DNA of 64,000 bases from Luscinia megarhynchos (taxonomy: Eukaryota > Chordata > Aves > Passeriformes > Turdidae). The notes under the pieces are model-generated. The model saw only the letters and a program-made list of their open reading frames with translations, ran no database searches and was not told the DNA's origin. Each line of letters begins with the position of its first letter. The stretch's first letter is position 1. Position numbers and translations under genes: made by a program. The stretch spans positions 12,825,385-12,889,384 of the forward strand of contig CM067576.1 in assembly GCA_034336665.1 (NCBI GenBank), in the 5' to 3' direction. Shown here piece after piece: positions 14,215-27,519 of the stretch.

Positions 14215-16729
14215 TACTACCAAAGTACTTTAAATTGTCCTAGGGCATCAACAATTTGAGATTATTTGCTGGCTTCCAGCTATTACATAATGGGTAATTA
14301 GATGCTGAAAATTCCAGTGACTTAGAAAAATAGTCTACATGTTAATTGCTTTTATGAGTCCTTTAATGCAATCTGGGGACAGAAAGAATTTTGGACTGTC
14401 TCTGAATAATAACATTACTGGCAGCAAGCCTAATTTCTTTTCCTTTTCGTTCCCCAGACATTTCTTAGAGGTTTTCATAATTTCTTTCCCTCTCCTGGTA
14501 CAATATATATGTATACATTTTTACTATCACAGTATTATATTTTGTATTTAACTGCAACCAATGGTCACTGACCATTCTTGATGCAGTGTCACAGCCACCA
14601 CTAGATTGCTACAGCCCCCTGAAGAGACAACTGCATTTTGAATTAGTAATTTGTTTCTAATTTCTTGCTTCACACTCTTTTTTGTGAAATTTGTTTTAAA
14701 AAAAATAAAAAATGCTTTCCTTCCTCAGTGATCTTTGACATTTGACTTTCCTACAGACAGGGAACCATGAGCAATCTCATCTGGCTCTCGACAGGCTGAT
14801 AGTGGTGAATTTTTTGGCAACAAAACTGCTACTGCCACAACACAGGCTGCTAGAAGCTTGGCATGGAGTGCTGCCTATAAACACCTCAAGAAATGAGGTG
14901 AATGTCTAGTGCTGAACTGTCAAAAGCAGAATGTTTGTGTGATTTAGTTGAGAAAACATTGAGCAAATTTGAGAAAACAGAAAACAAAACAAAAAACCTG
15001 AAAGAGATTAAGACACCCCCCCAGTCCTCGCTGAATATTTAAAATAAGTATGGAAATATAGTAACACATGAACTTCCAGAACACCACATTGACATCATCC
15101 AGTTAAAACTTTTTCTTTCAATCATTTATATGTATTAGCTATAGGTTAACCCAGAAAGTTCACAAGTTTCCATAAATTTATGGTGTCTCTTCACCACCTG
15201 CTGTAATAATGATGCCAGTCAATGGCAGGAGAGCAGGGTTCAAGAGACACAAATTTCAGAGGAGATCAGCCTAAACACTCACACTAGCCAGCACAAAACA
15301 GATGAAAAATTCTAATTGAAAAGGAATCACAAGTGATTACATTTACTAAAAAAGAGTGAGGTTTTTAATCTGTTTTGTCACACTTTTGGGGATGTAACTG
15401 TGGGTGTGCAGTAATGACATAATTTTTCTGAAAACTGTATGGGTTTGAAACCCCAGTGCAAATCTGAGCATACTTATAAGGACCACACATATCAAGTCTT
15501 ACTAAAGAATTGATTATCTTTAATCACAGAATTCTTGAAGAAAAGCTATCGTGGAGCAGTCTGTGCTACATGAGCAATGGGCTTCTGGGCTGTTAAAGCC
15601 TTAACACAGAGAAATCTGTAAAATCAAACTGCTTCTACAATGAGGTGGGTGGAAAATAGTACCTGGATTCTCTTCAGAGAAAGTTTAGAAGAGAAGAACA
15701 CAAAAAAACCCAACTGTTAAAGCACAATTCTTGACTCAAGTCCAGCATTTCCTGGAATGACAATTCAGTGTTACCAGTGTTTATTCCATCTTCAGTCCAA
15801 ATGGTTTCTGTAAAGGACTGACTGACCTCTACCAAATTCTGTCACAGAGGGCAGAATCACTGCCCTTGAGGCTGTGCACAAAGAGGTGGAAATGAGAGTT
15901 TTGCTTGGGAAGTGTGAAGGCAAAGATTAACCAAAGAGCTCTCCTGCACAGGGGAGAGGCAGGAAGGCAGAGCTGGTTGGCAGGAGGAAGGAGAACACTT
16001 TTGCCTCCAAGAACTCTACAGAGCAAGGACTCTGATTCCCACCCCTAGTTTCAACACGATCAGGACTACAGACACTACAGGCCCCTTGCTTTTTCCCTTT
16101 TAAATTCAATTTAGTCTCATTTTCTCAAGATTTCCTGCTCTTAGTCCTACTATCACTTAGGTACACCTCTGAACTAATAAAAATGCATTGTTATCACAGA
16201 GCTATTTAAGGAACAAAAAGAACACCAGAAAGAGCAGATTACCAACATATGTAATTGTCCAAAGGAGGCAGACAGGTCTTTTTGCAAAAGTGGTTATCAG
16301 AATTTAGAGTACAATATATCACTGTATTACATACACTAGTGGTGAGCTGCAATCAGCCCATGTGCAAGTAAGTAAAAATCAGAACAAGAGTGATTTATAA
16401 TTAAACTAATCAAAATCTTACAGGTGGTATAATAAGTGCTTCTGAATTTTCCATGTGGCATGCTGATTGTTAAATCTTGATAAGGGCTGCTCTATGTGAT
16501 ACGAGCACCCCATCGGGCTCCATCAAATAAAAGTCTACATCTTAGAAATCTCAATTCCTTACACAAATCAGACCACAGAGACTGATGTGTATTGCTGAAT
16601 GAACAATTGACCTTTGTGAAAAGAACTTCAGGGCTCTAAGAATGCATTATGGTGTGCAGAGTCCTTTGAAACTATAATAATCCATGTGCTTACCCTCCAA
16701 TGCTTAGGAACACTTTTTCCTAAACATAC

Positions 16730-16830
16730 AAAAACCCCACACCACCAAAAAAAAAAAAAAAAAAAAAAAAGTTTCCCACAAAATTTTTATCAATTTCTTA
16801 AGCAATCAACCAAAAAAAAAAAAAAAAAAA
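16730..16830. repeat. Two long A runs with an A/C-rich leader
   Basis: An A/C leader (aaaaaccccacaccacc) at 16730-16746 runs into 24 A at 16747-16770. A second run of 18 A follows at about 16813-16830. The leader and run recur at 39168-39212. Confidence 0.9.
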
Positions 16831-18240
16831 GCCAAACCAACCAAGCTTTTATTTTTCTAGCTTCATAACTGGATGTCACTATAGTCTCTGCTTCCTCTAA
16901 TAGGGTTAAACATGCATTCTATAAACTCCTAACACAAATGAAATTATTTGATAGTTGTTACAGTTTTAGCTCTGCAATTTTGACTTAATTTAGTGGGATT
17001 AAGATGTTCTATCTACTTTAATGTGTACCTGACCTCAGATTCTGACATGTCAATTACTTAGAAGATGGTATTATCTTCTAAGAAAGACAGTGATTCAAAC
17101 AAGTCACGATGTGTTCTCCTGGCTAACAAAAAATTCAAAACACACAAAAATTATTATTTCTATAAATACTTCTTGAGTATTTTTAATTACCTTAGATCTA
17201 AAAGCTACAGAGGCATCACTGCTTTTGCTTTACCAAGCCTGGGAAGGGAGTGAGAAGGAAGGCAGTGCCAACTCTATTGCGGTCAAGTGGATGGAAGTCT
17301 GCTTGTGCTATCTGAATCACACACTGGCAGATGAAAAGACATGCCTTTCACCATCTGTAAATTTTAATGTAACAGATTTTAGCCAACATGCAACTTAAAG
17401 TATTTACTTCACAGAGGTGCACAGAAGGAAAAAAGGACATAAAGAAGTTTGCATCTAGATTTAAGTGAGAGCACTAGATAAAATCAGTTTATGCTACAGT
17501 TTCATCATTTAAACTTAAGCATTGAAGTAAATTTCTCATCTATATAAAGAGTTCTGATGAAAAACCCCAAGCCCTGATTGTCTCTTGATATCTCCATAGC
17601 TTCTTCTCTGCATTTTAGAAGAAAACAAGCATGCAGATTTTTACAAAGGTTTGAAAATGCCATTTCACTAAAACTGAAGGTACATACAAATGCCTGATCC
17701 TTTCAGGGCTTTTAGTCTCAAAAGACCATTGCAAATGCAAATAGCTATAGTTGTTACTGAGGAAACAGAAACAATGAGAAGAATAAGAATGGCAGTGGTG
17801 GTGACAGAAATTATCTCCCCTGCAGCAGGAAGGCTGGAACCAGCTCTGTTTTGCAGTAGTAAGCCGTGTAACACTGAGGGTAACTTCAATCAGCTCTCTG
17901 AACCTCAGTCAATTTTAAATAACCATGATTTATGCTTTGTCCAAAGCAGTGCACAGTGGTGCAGCAAAATACCTTTGGCATATGCACACATTTGCCCCAT
18001 TGCTTCCCCTTCAGTCTTTGATCTCCTTCATATTAACCCCTTATTTCTCAAAATTCTGTACTGAATAAACTGATAATAAGCTTCCCCTATATCTGGTAAT
18101 TATTGTTAAGAAAAATGATTGTTTATGTCCCTAAAGCCAGAAATTAATTACAACAGTAATTACACTTTTGCATTGTTGTTTTTTTCTTGGCACTGGCACA
18201 AATAAGAAGAAGGTAGTTTAAAATTTACAGATGAACCGTC

Positions 18241-18273
18241 CCCCCCATCCCATCCCCCCCAGTTTGGGGGGGG
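18241..18273. repeat. C-run / G-run perfect hairpin
   Basis: Seven C at 18254-18260, loop agttt, then eight G at 18266-18273 form a perfect GC-only stem. An additional C run precedes it. The structure stands out in AT-rich surroundings. Confidence 0.85.
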
Positions 18274-21200
18274 AAAAATACACAAAAGGCAGATGTGAAG
18301 GCATGTTGTCTGTCCTATTGGTTTCATTTCAATTTGACAGTTCCTTTACAATTTTCCTTGTTTTCACATGTTTAGCTTTAAGAACCATAAACTTCTATCT
18401 GAAGAATTTACATTAAGTAGCACAAGTAATGTCAAATTTATGTGAAATGTAAGAGAATTGCTGCAGATTAGCTGTAATTTTGATCAGTTGTACTTTAAAA
18501 TGGAGGAAAATCCTTCACAGATATATGTGAAGCAAAATCCACTCTTTCTGGAACAGAAGGAGGAAAAGCAACAAAGCCACAGAGGTACTGCACATATTGT
18601 AGAAATGTCTTTAAGCAAATGCAAACTGGCAGAATGAAACTATCTGAATGTAGGGAAGAAAGAAGAAAATGAGAGAAATCAGATGAAAACCATGCTGTTC
18701 ATCTAGCTAAGGTCACTTCAATACCTACTGGAAACATGAGAGACATTCCAGGCTGCAAGGGGTTTCGTTCATTCTGATCTCTCAGCATCTGATACTGAAA
18801 GCAGCACCAGAAATAAAGAACATCCAGAAGTTTAAAAATATTTGAGCATGCTACGAAACATGAGAGATTCTGAGAGCCTTGTGGCTACTAAAGTGCATGA
18901 GACCCCATCCCAGAAGCCAATCCCCACTGAAAAACAAGAACGTTTCTGTTCCAAAAAGTGTTTTGGTGTTGGAATTTATCTTTACCCTGGAGAAAGTGAA
19001 AACACAGGTACAACCTCAGCCTTCAAAGCTGCAGCTCTCCTGGATCCCCACCATTTTCCCACCCAGACCTGCTCCTTTTGCTGTTACCAGAGACAGCGAC
19101 AAAAAGGCAGAATTGTCACACGTGCACAGAACATACAGCAAGATGCCAATTACTGCCACATGTCAGAGGTGGGAATATTTCCCAAGACAGACATAAAGGC
19201 ACCACACACACACAGGTGCATCACCCCACCGTGCAGCACACAGTGGCTCTGTTTGCAAACCCTCCCTGCCAGGGGCCATCAGGTGAGTGCTCACAGACAC
19301 TGCACGTCCCCCGTGGTACAGCCAATGGACTCAACATCTCAGCTCTGGCTTCTGTGATTTTCAATTACACTTCCTTTGCTGCTGGAACATGGATCACCTG
19401 CTCCATCACGCATACTTCTGTATTATTAATTTGTTAGCTTGCTGGAATCACAGTTGAAAACCTTTCAGCCTTGGTTTGCGGCAATAAATTCAACTGACAG
19501 CTGAAATTTGGAACGCTCACTTAATATTGATTCTGAATGTAATAACAAGCGACATGACCTTTTGGAGGGTGTAAAATATGGCTGCCACAACATCTGTGCC
19601 ACATTTCTTGCTGTGTAGTAATATGCTGTAACAGCACGGAGCTGGCACTGAAGTTAAGCTTTATTATCAAGCAGATCTCTCCATCTCTCCGGCTTCATTA
19701 AAGAAACCCCACAGAACCTTAGTCCTCACCCCACCCTCAAAATGCTTCCCACATCCAGAACCTGTGCACACATCACTGTTTCTGAGACTAAATTTACCCT
19801 GCAGTAAGGAAAGAGATTTTGGATGGCTGAAAGAGATCCCCTGTGTCAAACACAGCAGTTGCAGCAGACTGAAAATCAGCACATCTTCAGTCAGACAGGA
19901 ATCTTACACCCAGTATCTCCATCAAACATCTATCGAGTTAGACTGTTTGCTATCTTCCTTCCTAAAGGGAAATACCTTTACATCTTTCCTAAAAGAAAGA
20001 ACCCATTAGTAACCATTTTTCTGTGCACAAATACCATTTTCATTTAGCATTACCCCAGGATACCTTGAACTATTTTTGCTAGGCTGGATACAGGTTGGCA
20101 CCTTGCAGTAATTTCCTTTGAAGTGCTGGTATCTTTCAAATACAGTCCATATAAGGAGAATATAAATTTCTATATTTTTAAAAATCCAATTTAAGTTACT
20201 TCAAATTACACACGAAGCCTAACCAAGTATGAAAACCCAAATTCTACTACCAAAACCACACATCCCTCTTCAAGTATTATAAAGAATGCTTCACATATCT
20301 GCTGAATTTTTTTTTGGCTAGCATAACAAGTAAACTGAAACAATAAATCCTGCTATCCTTACAAACAAGACCTATTTTATCTCTTAATGAACACAAAACA
20401 CAATGAAGCAGATATTTACTGTGACATTTTAATTTTGCATTTTGTGATTTTTAGTTTCTACACTGCCAAACACTTGGTAGCAGCTAAAGCTTTACATGTT
20501 TTAAAACTCATTGTTCAAGAAAAATTAAAAACAATTCATATCAAAGCATAAGGCACTCTAATAAATAGGTATATGAAGATTTTTGCTTTTTAAAAATCTT
20601 AATAGATCCTCTAATGCACCTTTTTATAGGACATGTACTTGTACTGGCCTTGGGGACTGGGGTAGCCTGCCCCAACCACATATTCACCCTTCATAGTACC
20701 CTCTGAGAGCCAGAGAGCTCTTCTTTCACTAAAAAATTTATTGAAACTAACAAACAGTGGAAATCTATAAAAACACACCAAGTTTACAAACCTATTCCTT
20801 CAGATGTAAACCTGAGGCAAAGGGAACAGATGTCCAATATGTAAATTTTAAAAGGCATTCAACATCCCTGTATACATGTACTGATGCATATGGATTCACA
20901 CATATTACACTTAATAAATATATGTACATTTGATTCTTACTGAAGGCAGATTGAATCGTTAATGAGGACTGGATATTTACAGTTTTAATTTCATTTAAGT
21001 CTGTTATATATACATGCTAGCATAAAAAAATAGCTATTTCTTTCTGCCTTTCTACTGCTGTAATCCTAATTTCATTTGATTATAAGATCAGCACCCGAAC
21101 CAATCAAACATTGAGCTACAATAGATAAAGCTGAGACTATAAAAAAACATGAAGTCTGGGCAAGATGCGAGAGAATTACTAAAGGAATGGTTAAATTATT

Positions 21201-21835
21201 TTAAGTACAATGAAGTCTAGGACTCCTTTGAAGGAGTTGGAGAAGAAAATGGAATACTTTAAAAGCTACAGCTGACCTTTGCATTCCCCTCTCCTAATTA
21301 TTACCACAAAGGCATAAATCCCAAGAAAGGAGTAAAAGTAGTTAAAGTCCAAAGATGCCATGGATTTGGTCTTTACTCAAGTTTCTGTGTTACATACAGA
21401 ATGTCCAAAACCTGCAGCAGTTTAATCTCTGCTGGGGCGTGTTTGAAACCCACATTTGAGCATTGTTCCCTTAAAAAGCAGCATTTGTAAGTGCTGCTGA
21501 TGGACTCGTGGGATCAGACACAGACACACATTTCCAGCCATTCCAGGGATCCTCACTGTGACTGTGACAGACTGGAGAGCTGAACTGCCCAGCCTGGCCT
21601 GGGAGCTTTGAGAGACACCAAATTCTTTGGGGTTGGTCTCACATCCCCCTCAGAGGGTCAGCCCCACTGCTGCCCCACTGGTGCCTTGTTTCAGCTTTTA
21701 TGTTTCTCACGTCCTGCACTGCACTAGTGTGTAACTCTGAACTCCATGCAGAGTGTTAGTGAGCTCTCATCACAGTTTGGTCACACAAACAATCCTTCCA
21801 GCCTGAGAACCAAGGTCACCATCACAGCCTCAGGC

Positions 21836-22130
21836 CCTGAAAAGTATAAACAAAAGTGAATTGGGGGGTAGGGGGAGAAGCAGACTGGGGGAATGTGACT
21901 TCATTCCCTGAAGGAATAACTGGACATTTAACCCCTGATATGTAGATGGACCAAACTTGTATCTGTCTGAAATATTTGTGACCATTGTCCATCCTGGGTG
22001 TAGTCACTGCCAGGCTTTGGGCATTGCCCAAGGTATATCTGCTGAAGGCCTTTAATAAATACCCACTTTATTCTTTTAACTCTGCCTGGTCCCTGTTCTG
22101 GGGAGCCATCCAAGGCATCACCACAGCACA
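21836..22130 (+). mobile_element. Avian endogenous-retrovirus LTR-like fragment (3' part)
   Basis: A run beginning near the G-rich stretch at 21861 passes through catcctgggtgtagtcactg (about 21991-22010) and a processed-transcript-like polyadenylation signal. AATAAA at about 22053-22058 is followed by cccactttattcttttaac and then a ctctgcctggtccctgttct segment. This arrangement and wording resemble U3-R ends of bird ERVL-type LTRs as I remember them. No internal retroviral coding region, primer-binding site or second LTR was seen nearby, so it would be a solo or truncated LTR. The 5' boundary is uncertain. Confidence 0.5.
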
Positions 22131-23022
22131 GCCCCTGCTGCCCTCCTTCCCTGTGCTGTGCACCCTTGGAGGCACCAGGAAAAGCAGAAGTAAACAAGCA
22201 CCAATTGGATTACTCCTACAGCCTCAGCTGAGACAGAATTCAAGACTAATCTGATTATATGTATATTACCAGCCACTAAGAATCTTTTGGCAATAATTAC
22301 CAAGTTTCCACACATAAAAAAAAGGCATTTTATTTAGCACTGGGCTAATCTATCAAGTGGTAAGCTTCAAAGGGAATGCTGGGGAGGGGGAAAAAAAACC
22401 AAACAAAAAAAACCCTGAAGTAGGTTTATAAAGCCAAGATATTTCATTTTTATTGAACAGCAAAAAATTATTCCCGACTCTTAAATGCACTAAAAGACTT
22501 TCAAATAAAATACAGTTTCTCCTCTCAAAGCTTAATTTCCAGAGATAAAACTTCTCTAAGTTCTAAAAAGCTCCACAGAAGCATTTGGAAATGCTGCCAC
22601 TGTTTCTGAAGCACATTTCCAGCCCAAGAGCTATGGTTGGTTTGGGTGGAGGCAAGGAATGTGAAATAGCAGTGCCTGACACCTGCCATAAAAATTCATA
22701 GCCAGGACTATATGACAATTACATTTATGCTTTAAAATTGCAACTAAAATTTGTCAAGCAACTAAGTATGAGCTGTGTGTTTGTTTATAGATAACACAAG
22801 GCTGAAAATGAAAACCTGAAGTAATGCCGTATAACGTTATACATGCATATGTGCTCATGCACATCTGTAAAACTCGGTTTTTACCACAGCTGTCAGCAAA
22901 TAGATTAACATAGCCCCGGGGGTACAAGCACACAGACTGAAACAAATGTAAAAGAGGAGGAGCTGCAAGTGGAGGAGGCATACAGGAGGGAAAACAAGAG
23001 GCACTTTGCACATCCCTGCTCT

Positions 23023-23059
23023 TAAGGGAGGGTCTTCAGACACCTCCCTTAGGTGTCTG
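23023..23059. repeat. Two overlapping, mutually exclusive perfect inverted repeats
   Basis: Stem A pairs taagggagg (23023-23031) with cctccctta (23043-23051). Stem B pairs cagacacct (23037-23045) with aggtgtctg (23051-23059). Both are 9 bp and perfect, and they share bases, so only one can form at a time. Confidence 0.85.
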
Positions 23060-26000
23060 TCTACTACTGTGCAGAGTTTGGGCAACAATCAGGAAGAAAA
23101 TCGAGTTAATTCAGTAATATGTGACATGACCATGACCAGAAGGACATGTATGATTGGAAAGAAGGGCCATTGATTTACAGAGAAAGAGCAAGGTTGAGAA
23201 AGGGAGGGAATACCACTTGATTGCACAAAGTATCAGTTTGAGGAGATCCTGAAATGACAGTTTGGGATCCTGAGAAAGCCTGGGAAGGCAACTGGCAAAG
23301 ATGTGGGACTCATGAGTGTAGGCTTTGATATAAGTCAGGGAATTGCTACTCAATGTCCTGGGGCAGAGCCATGAAGGTGATGCCCAGGAGCTGTGGCACA
23401 CAGGGAGGGGACAGTGAGGCAGGGATGGACGCTCAGCATTGGATGGGGATTGCCAAGGTAGCTGAAAAAGGTATGGATAAAGTGACCCTCATTTGGGAGA
23501 AACACTGCCAGTCACAACCTGGGATGGGAACAGATGAGTGGCAGCCCTACTAAAGTCTACTTTCTTTAGTTCTAGGAAATTCTTGGAGCTCAACTCTGGG
23601 ACTGAGCCTTTGCAGCCACTTTGAGTCCATAATTACAATTTGAGTCCCCATACATAAACACCTGAAAGACAAAGCAACCCCAAAACACTGAAAACATTTC
23701 TTCATAGAATTCTCAGCTAAACTTCAGGGGCCACACTGTCAGATAAACTCAAGAATGGTTATGTGTGTCTATGCTGTCTTCAAGCCTCAAAAGATTTCTT
23801 CAGAAGTCTTCTGAACTCTTGAACTCTTCTGCATTAGCCTAAATGCTCTTTTGAGAAGCACAGCTGTGGAGACCATGCTCCAGCACAGGACTTCCTAAAG
23901 TTCTACCAAGATACTGCTCCTGTGGTCAAGATTTGTTTCAAAAAATCTTTATATGACAACCACTATTGATGCTGTTGTCCAAAAGTATTTAAATTCTTCA
24001 CTTTACAAAATAATTTTCTAGGTTAGCAATGCTGTCGCTTTAAAAATTGATTGCAAATGTTAAACTTGTTTACCATAAAAGCTAAGTCAAAAGAAGATTG
24101 CAAGGAGAGTTAGTTTCTTATCCAGTTTCCTGAGAATATCTGCAAAGTGAGACAAGTCTTGGGATTACCCAAATTTGGGCTATGAATCCAAAGAGCCTTC
24201 AAGTGACAGCAGAGAAAAATTAGCACCTCTGGTCTCCCTACCTTCCATGGAGAACCAAGGTGACAACAAGACAACTGATGCCAAAGGACAGAGCAGAGCA
24301 ATTAACTTGTGAGAGAATTTCAAATGAAACACACTTTTCTATCTTAACTCAGATGTTTAGGATAAGCTTCAACTAATTCCACTGATCCAACTAATTTAAA
24401 AATAGTTACCCAATCACGATTAGTCCAGTAGTTAATGGATGGAGATGCACACTGAACCTGGGGCATTTCTCCCAAGCCATCCCAAGATGAAGCATGCAGG
24501 ATGGATCACTCTGTAAGTGCTTGTCTTATTTTACTGATGATTAACTTTGATTAATAGCATATCGTTTATATTAGTGCAAATTAAGAAAAGATTAATTCTA
24601 TCTTTATTTCCTTATTTTCAAGTAATAAGCAACTTAAGCCCTCAGGTTCTTTGGAGCCTATAGAATGGCAGAACAATGTGATTTGCCTTAGCATGTCACT
24701 TGTGCCACCTCCTTTAATCTCTAATATATTAGCATATGCCATTCTTTATTACCCTGTTGAATCTGGAGCTATTTACATCTACTGAGTCATGTATGCTCTT
24801 TTCTGTTAGTATGACTAACCCCCTTACTTGGTATTTTGCTTCAAGCCTCCACTCCTAGAAGGGGCTGATTATTTGAAAGCCTCAGTGTTACAATCCCCCA
24901 AACTCCACAAAAAGGCTTTTTAAAAAAGGATGCGGGTGTAGCCTAAGGATGTAAAATTAAAAGGCCTCTAAAAATAATCCATTTATAGAAAGTAAGCTCA
25001 TTGATATTGTCAGACTTAGTCCATAACCTGCCCTTCAAAATTCTTATTTTTAGATCTGTTATCTAACTGCACATATATTTTAACCTTGTTGATGGAAAGA
25101 AATACGACAGCTACAGAATTATCTAGACAAAACACCAACATCTAATTTGCATCTTTACTAGTATTATACTTCAAAACATGAGGGTTTCTTCTCCCCAGTA
25201 ACCTCCCTGGCAGTGTCAGAGCATATTAGTGACTGCTCTGGGTATTTTTGGGTATTTATTCTTTCCTTCCATTGTTTTCCTGTGTGGGGAAGCTTCTAAC
25301 AGGAACAGTTCCACCCACTTGCCAAACTCTGCTGAGCACTGAAGGCACGTTGGCTGCTCACTGGGGCTGCTCTGCTACCCCAGCAGACACAAACCCAGCT
25401 CCTTTCCCCACCACCTTTGGAATCTGGGCAAGCACATGGCACTGCACAAGTGCCAAGATGGCAATCTCAGGCTGTGGGTGAAATTTCTCTGCCAAAGCTT
25501 TATCATTCTATGCCTGTAGTAGATAAAGCTCACTGTGGATGTTTACTGTGGAGCTGAAGAATTCATCTACATATCTATTTGCATGCACATTTCAGTCAGT
25601 TGTAGAAAAAATAGCACAGGATTGGTAGAGCTCTCCATTGACACACCGAGCATGAACATTTATCCAGCAATCATAAATATGTATTATTCCCTCCCAGTAT
25701 GCAAGTGGAGACCAGAATAGCAAAGAGTAGTGAAACAGACCCTCAGAAACCCACAGTTTCCAGGTATTTATCAGGAATATGAAATCACTGAGAACAAACA
25801 CACACAGGACATACTCTGGAGCCTCTGTAACAATGTCTTTTTTGTACAGGTGAAAACTCGCACGGTCAAGTGGAAAAATATTCCAAGCAGCTTATTAATC
25901 ACAAATACAGAACAAACGTATCAGTGCAACTGAAAATCACCAATGCTAATGCAGAAGGCATCTCTGATTAGAAAATGCTCAAAAATGATTACACAGATGA

Positions 26001-27483
26001 GTAAGCCTGATTTTTGGGATCATCATCTTTCTGCATCTGACATGCAAATGTAACTATTCTGATAAATCAGAGTGGGAAGTAGCATCAAAATACAAAAAGT
26101 TGTGTTTTAGCTTAAATTGATTTGACCATTTTTTAGTAAGGAAGCTGTGATGGACTGTACGGTTATCTGCTGTCTACAGGCAGGTTACAAAGTGAAGATG
26201 CAAAACATGAAAACCATATTTTGCACCGAGGATCAAAAGTCCCTATTTTTTAAACTGAAACTTCCCAGGACCAATACTGTTGTAATCTTGGGAAAACCAA
26301 AATTATATGCTTCATTTAAAAGAGCAAAAAGAATAGAGAGAGCCAACAGAGGAGCTAAATCTTGAAAGGACTAGGAAAAAAAAATAAACACAGAAGCCAT
26401 TTGCCACCATCTCAAAGGACACTTTATGTAAAGAATAGTAAATACCACTCTTCTCTTGCCCCTGTTTCTCTGCTGAGCCATAATGGGGTCACATTTTGCA
26501 GAAAGGCAGTGGGCTGACTGACAGGACACATCTCCTGGCTGGGCAGTGCTGCTGGCACTGCACTTGGCACCTAGGGGCTGGAACACAGCAATCTCATCAT
26601 CACATTCCAGTGCTCTGCTGACAGCTGGCCTACCAAAAAACCACTTCCAGATTGGCAGGGAAGAGAAAGCACGGCCCATGTGGCACATGCAATCTCCTCA
26701 TCCCAGCAGATGAGCAGAGGAAGCTGCCATCACTGGGATGAAGGGAGAATTCTGGAGAGGGAAGAGCAGGAACACCCCTGACACCTTCTGCTGGTAGCTC
26801 TGAGCCTGCAGGTGCCCCTGCTGCTCCTGAAGGATATGGGTGCTACTCAGCTAAATGTCTTCCCCTCTCAGTGTTAGGGAATGTTCTCCCAAAGTATCTT
26901 CCCAGATTTGAGAAAAGGTAATTCTCTGCAAAAATAAAACTATATTACAACGTTCAGCACTTCTTAGGGTGGTTATATATTTGAGCATAAGCAGGTGCTC
27001 ACATCTGCTCAACATAAAGAGACACTGACAAGTACATGGAGAACAAAAGCTGGGCTGCTGGGACCTGCTTCCATGAATCACTGATGCTCCTGCACTGGCA
27101 CTTCCTATTTCGACCTCTCAGGAATCAGTAAAAACCAGTCACATTCAGAACACAGCCCTGCAATAGATCTGCTGGCAGCAAGACTTTGATTTGTTTGGCA
27201 TTTACTGATCATCTGGTAAACTCAACACTGCAAATTCCAAGAAAGACAAAACTAAGAAAAGAAAAAACTAAATATCAGCACCAAGAGGCTGGAGGAAAAA
27301 TGCAACCATTCCAGCACTCTATTAAATAACTTGAGAGAAACATGAGCAAGTGAAGGATCAAGCACTAGGATTAAATTGCTCATTGAAGTTCCTTTTCTTT
27401 TTCTTACACCAAATGTCTAAAATGGTAATGTTTCCCACAAAAAACCAATCCCCCATGAAATCCTCAGTGCAAACAATATTTCT

Positions 27484-27486
<3 letters not shown>

Positions 27487-27515
<29 letters not shown>
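27487..27515. repeat. 29-base T run
   Basis: Uninterrupted T run preceded by a short ct repeat. It may be a homopolymer microsatellite or the reverse-oriented tail of a processed insertion; no flanking duplication was recognised. Confidence 0.95.

Positions 27516-27519
<4 letters not shown>

Larger units (their letters stand above)
13106..21835. other. Non-coding DNA, 13-22 kb
   Basis: AT-rich with low-complexity tracts at 14.1, 16.7 and 18.2 kb listed separately. A 171-codon plus frame at 18842-19357 is the longest in the window, but its composition is patchy and it overlaps long frames in the other two plus frames. I do not consider it a gene. Confidence 0.6.

Noticed and set aside
18842..19357. 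171-codon open frame on the plus strand
   Set aside because: Overlaps long frames in the other plus frames, no recognisable domain, no splice or promoter support; fits chance in a locally GC-richer patch.
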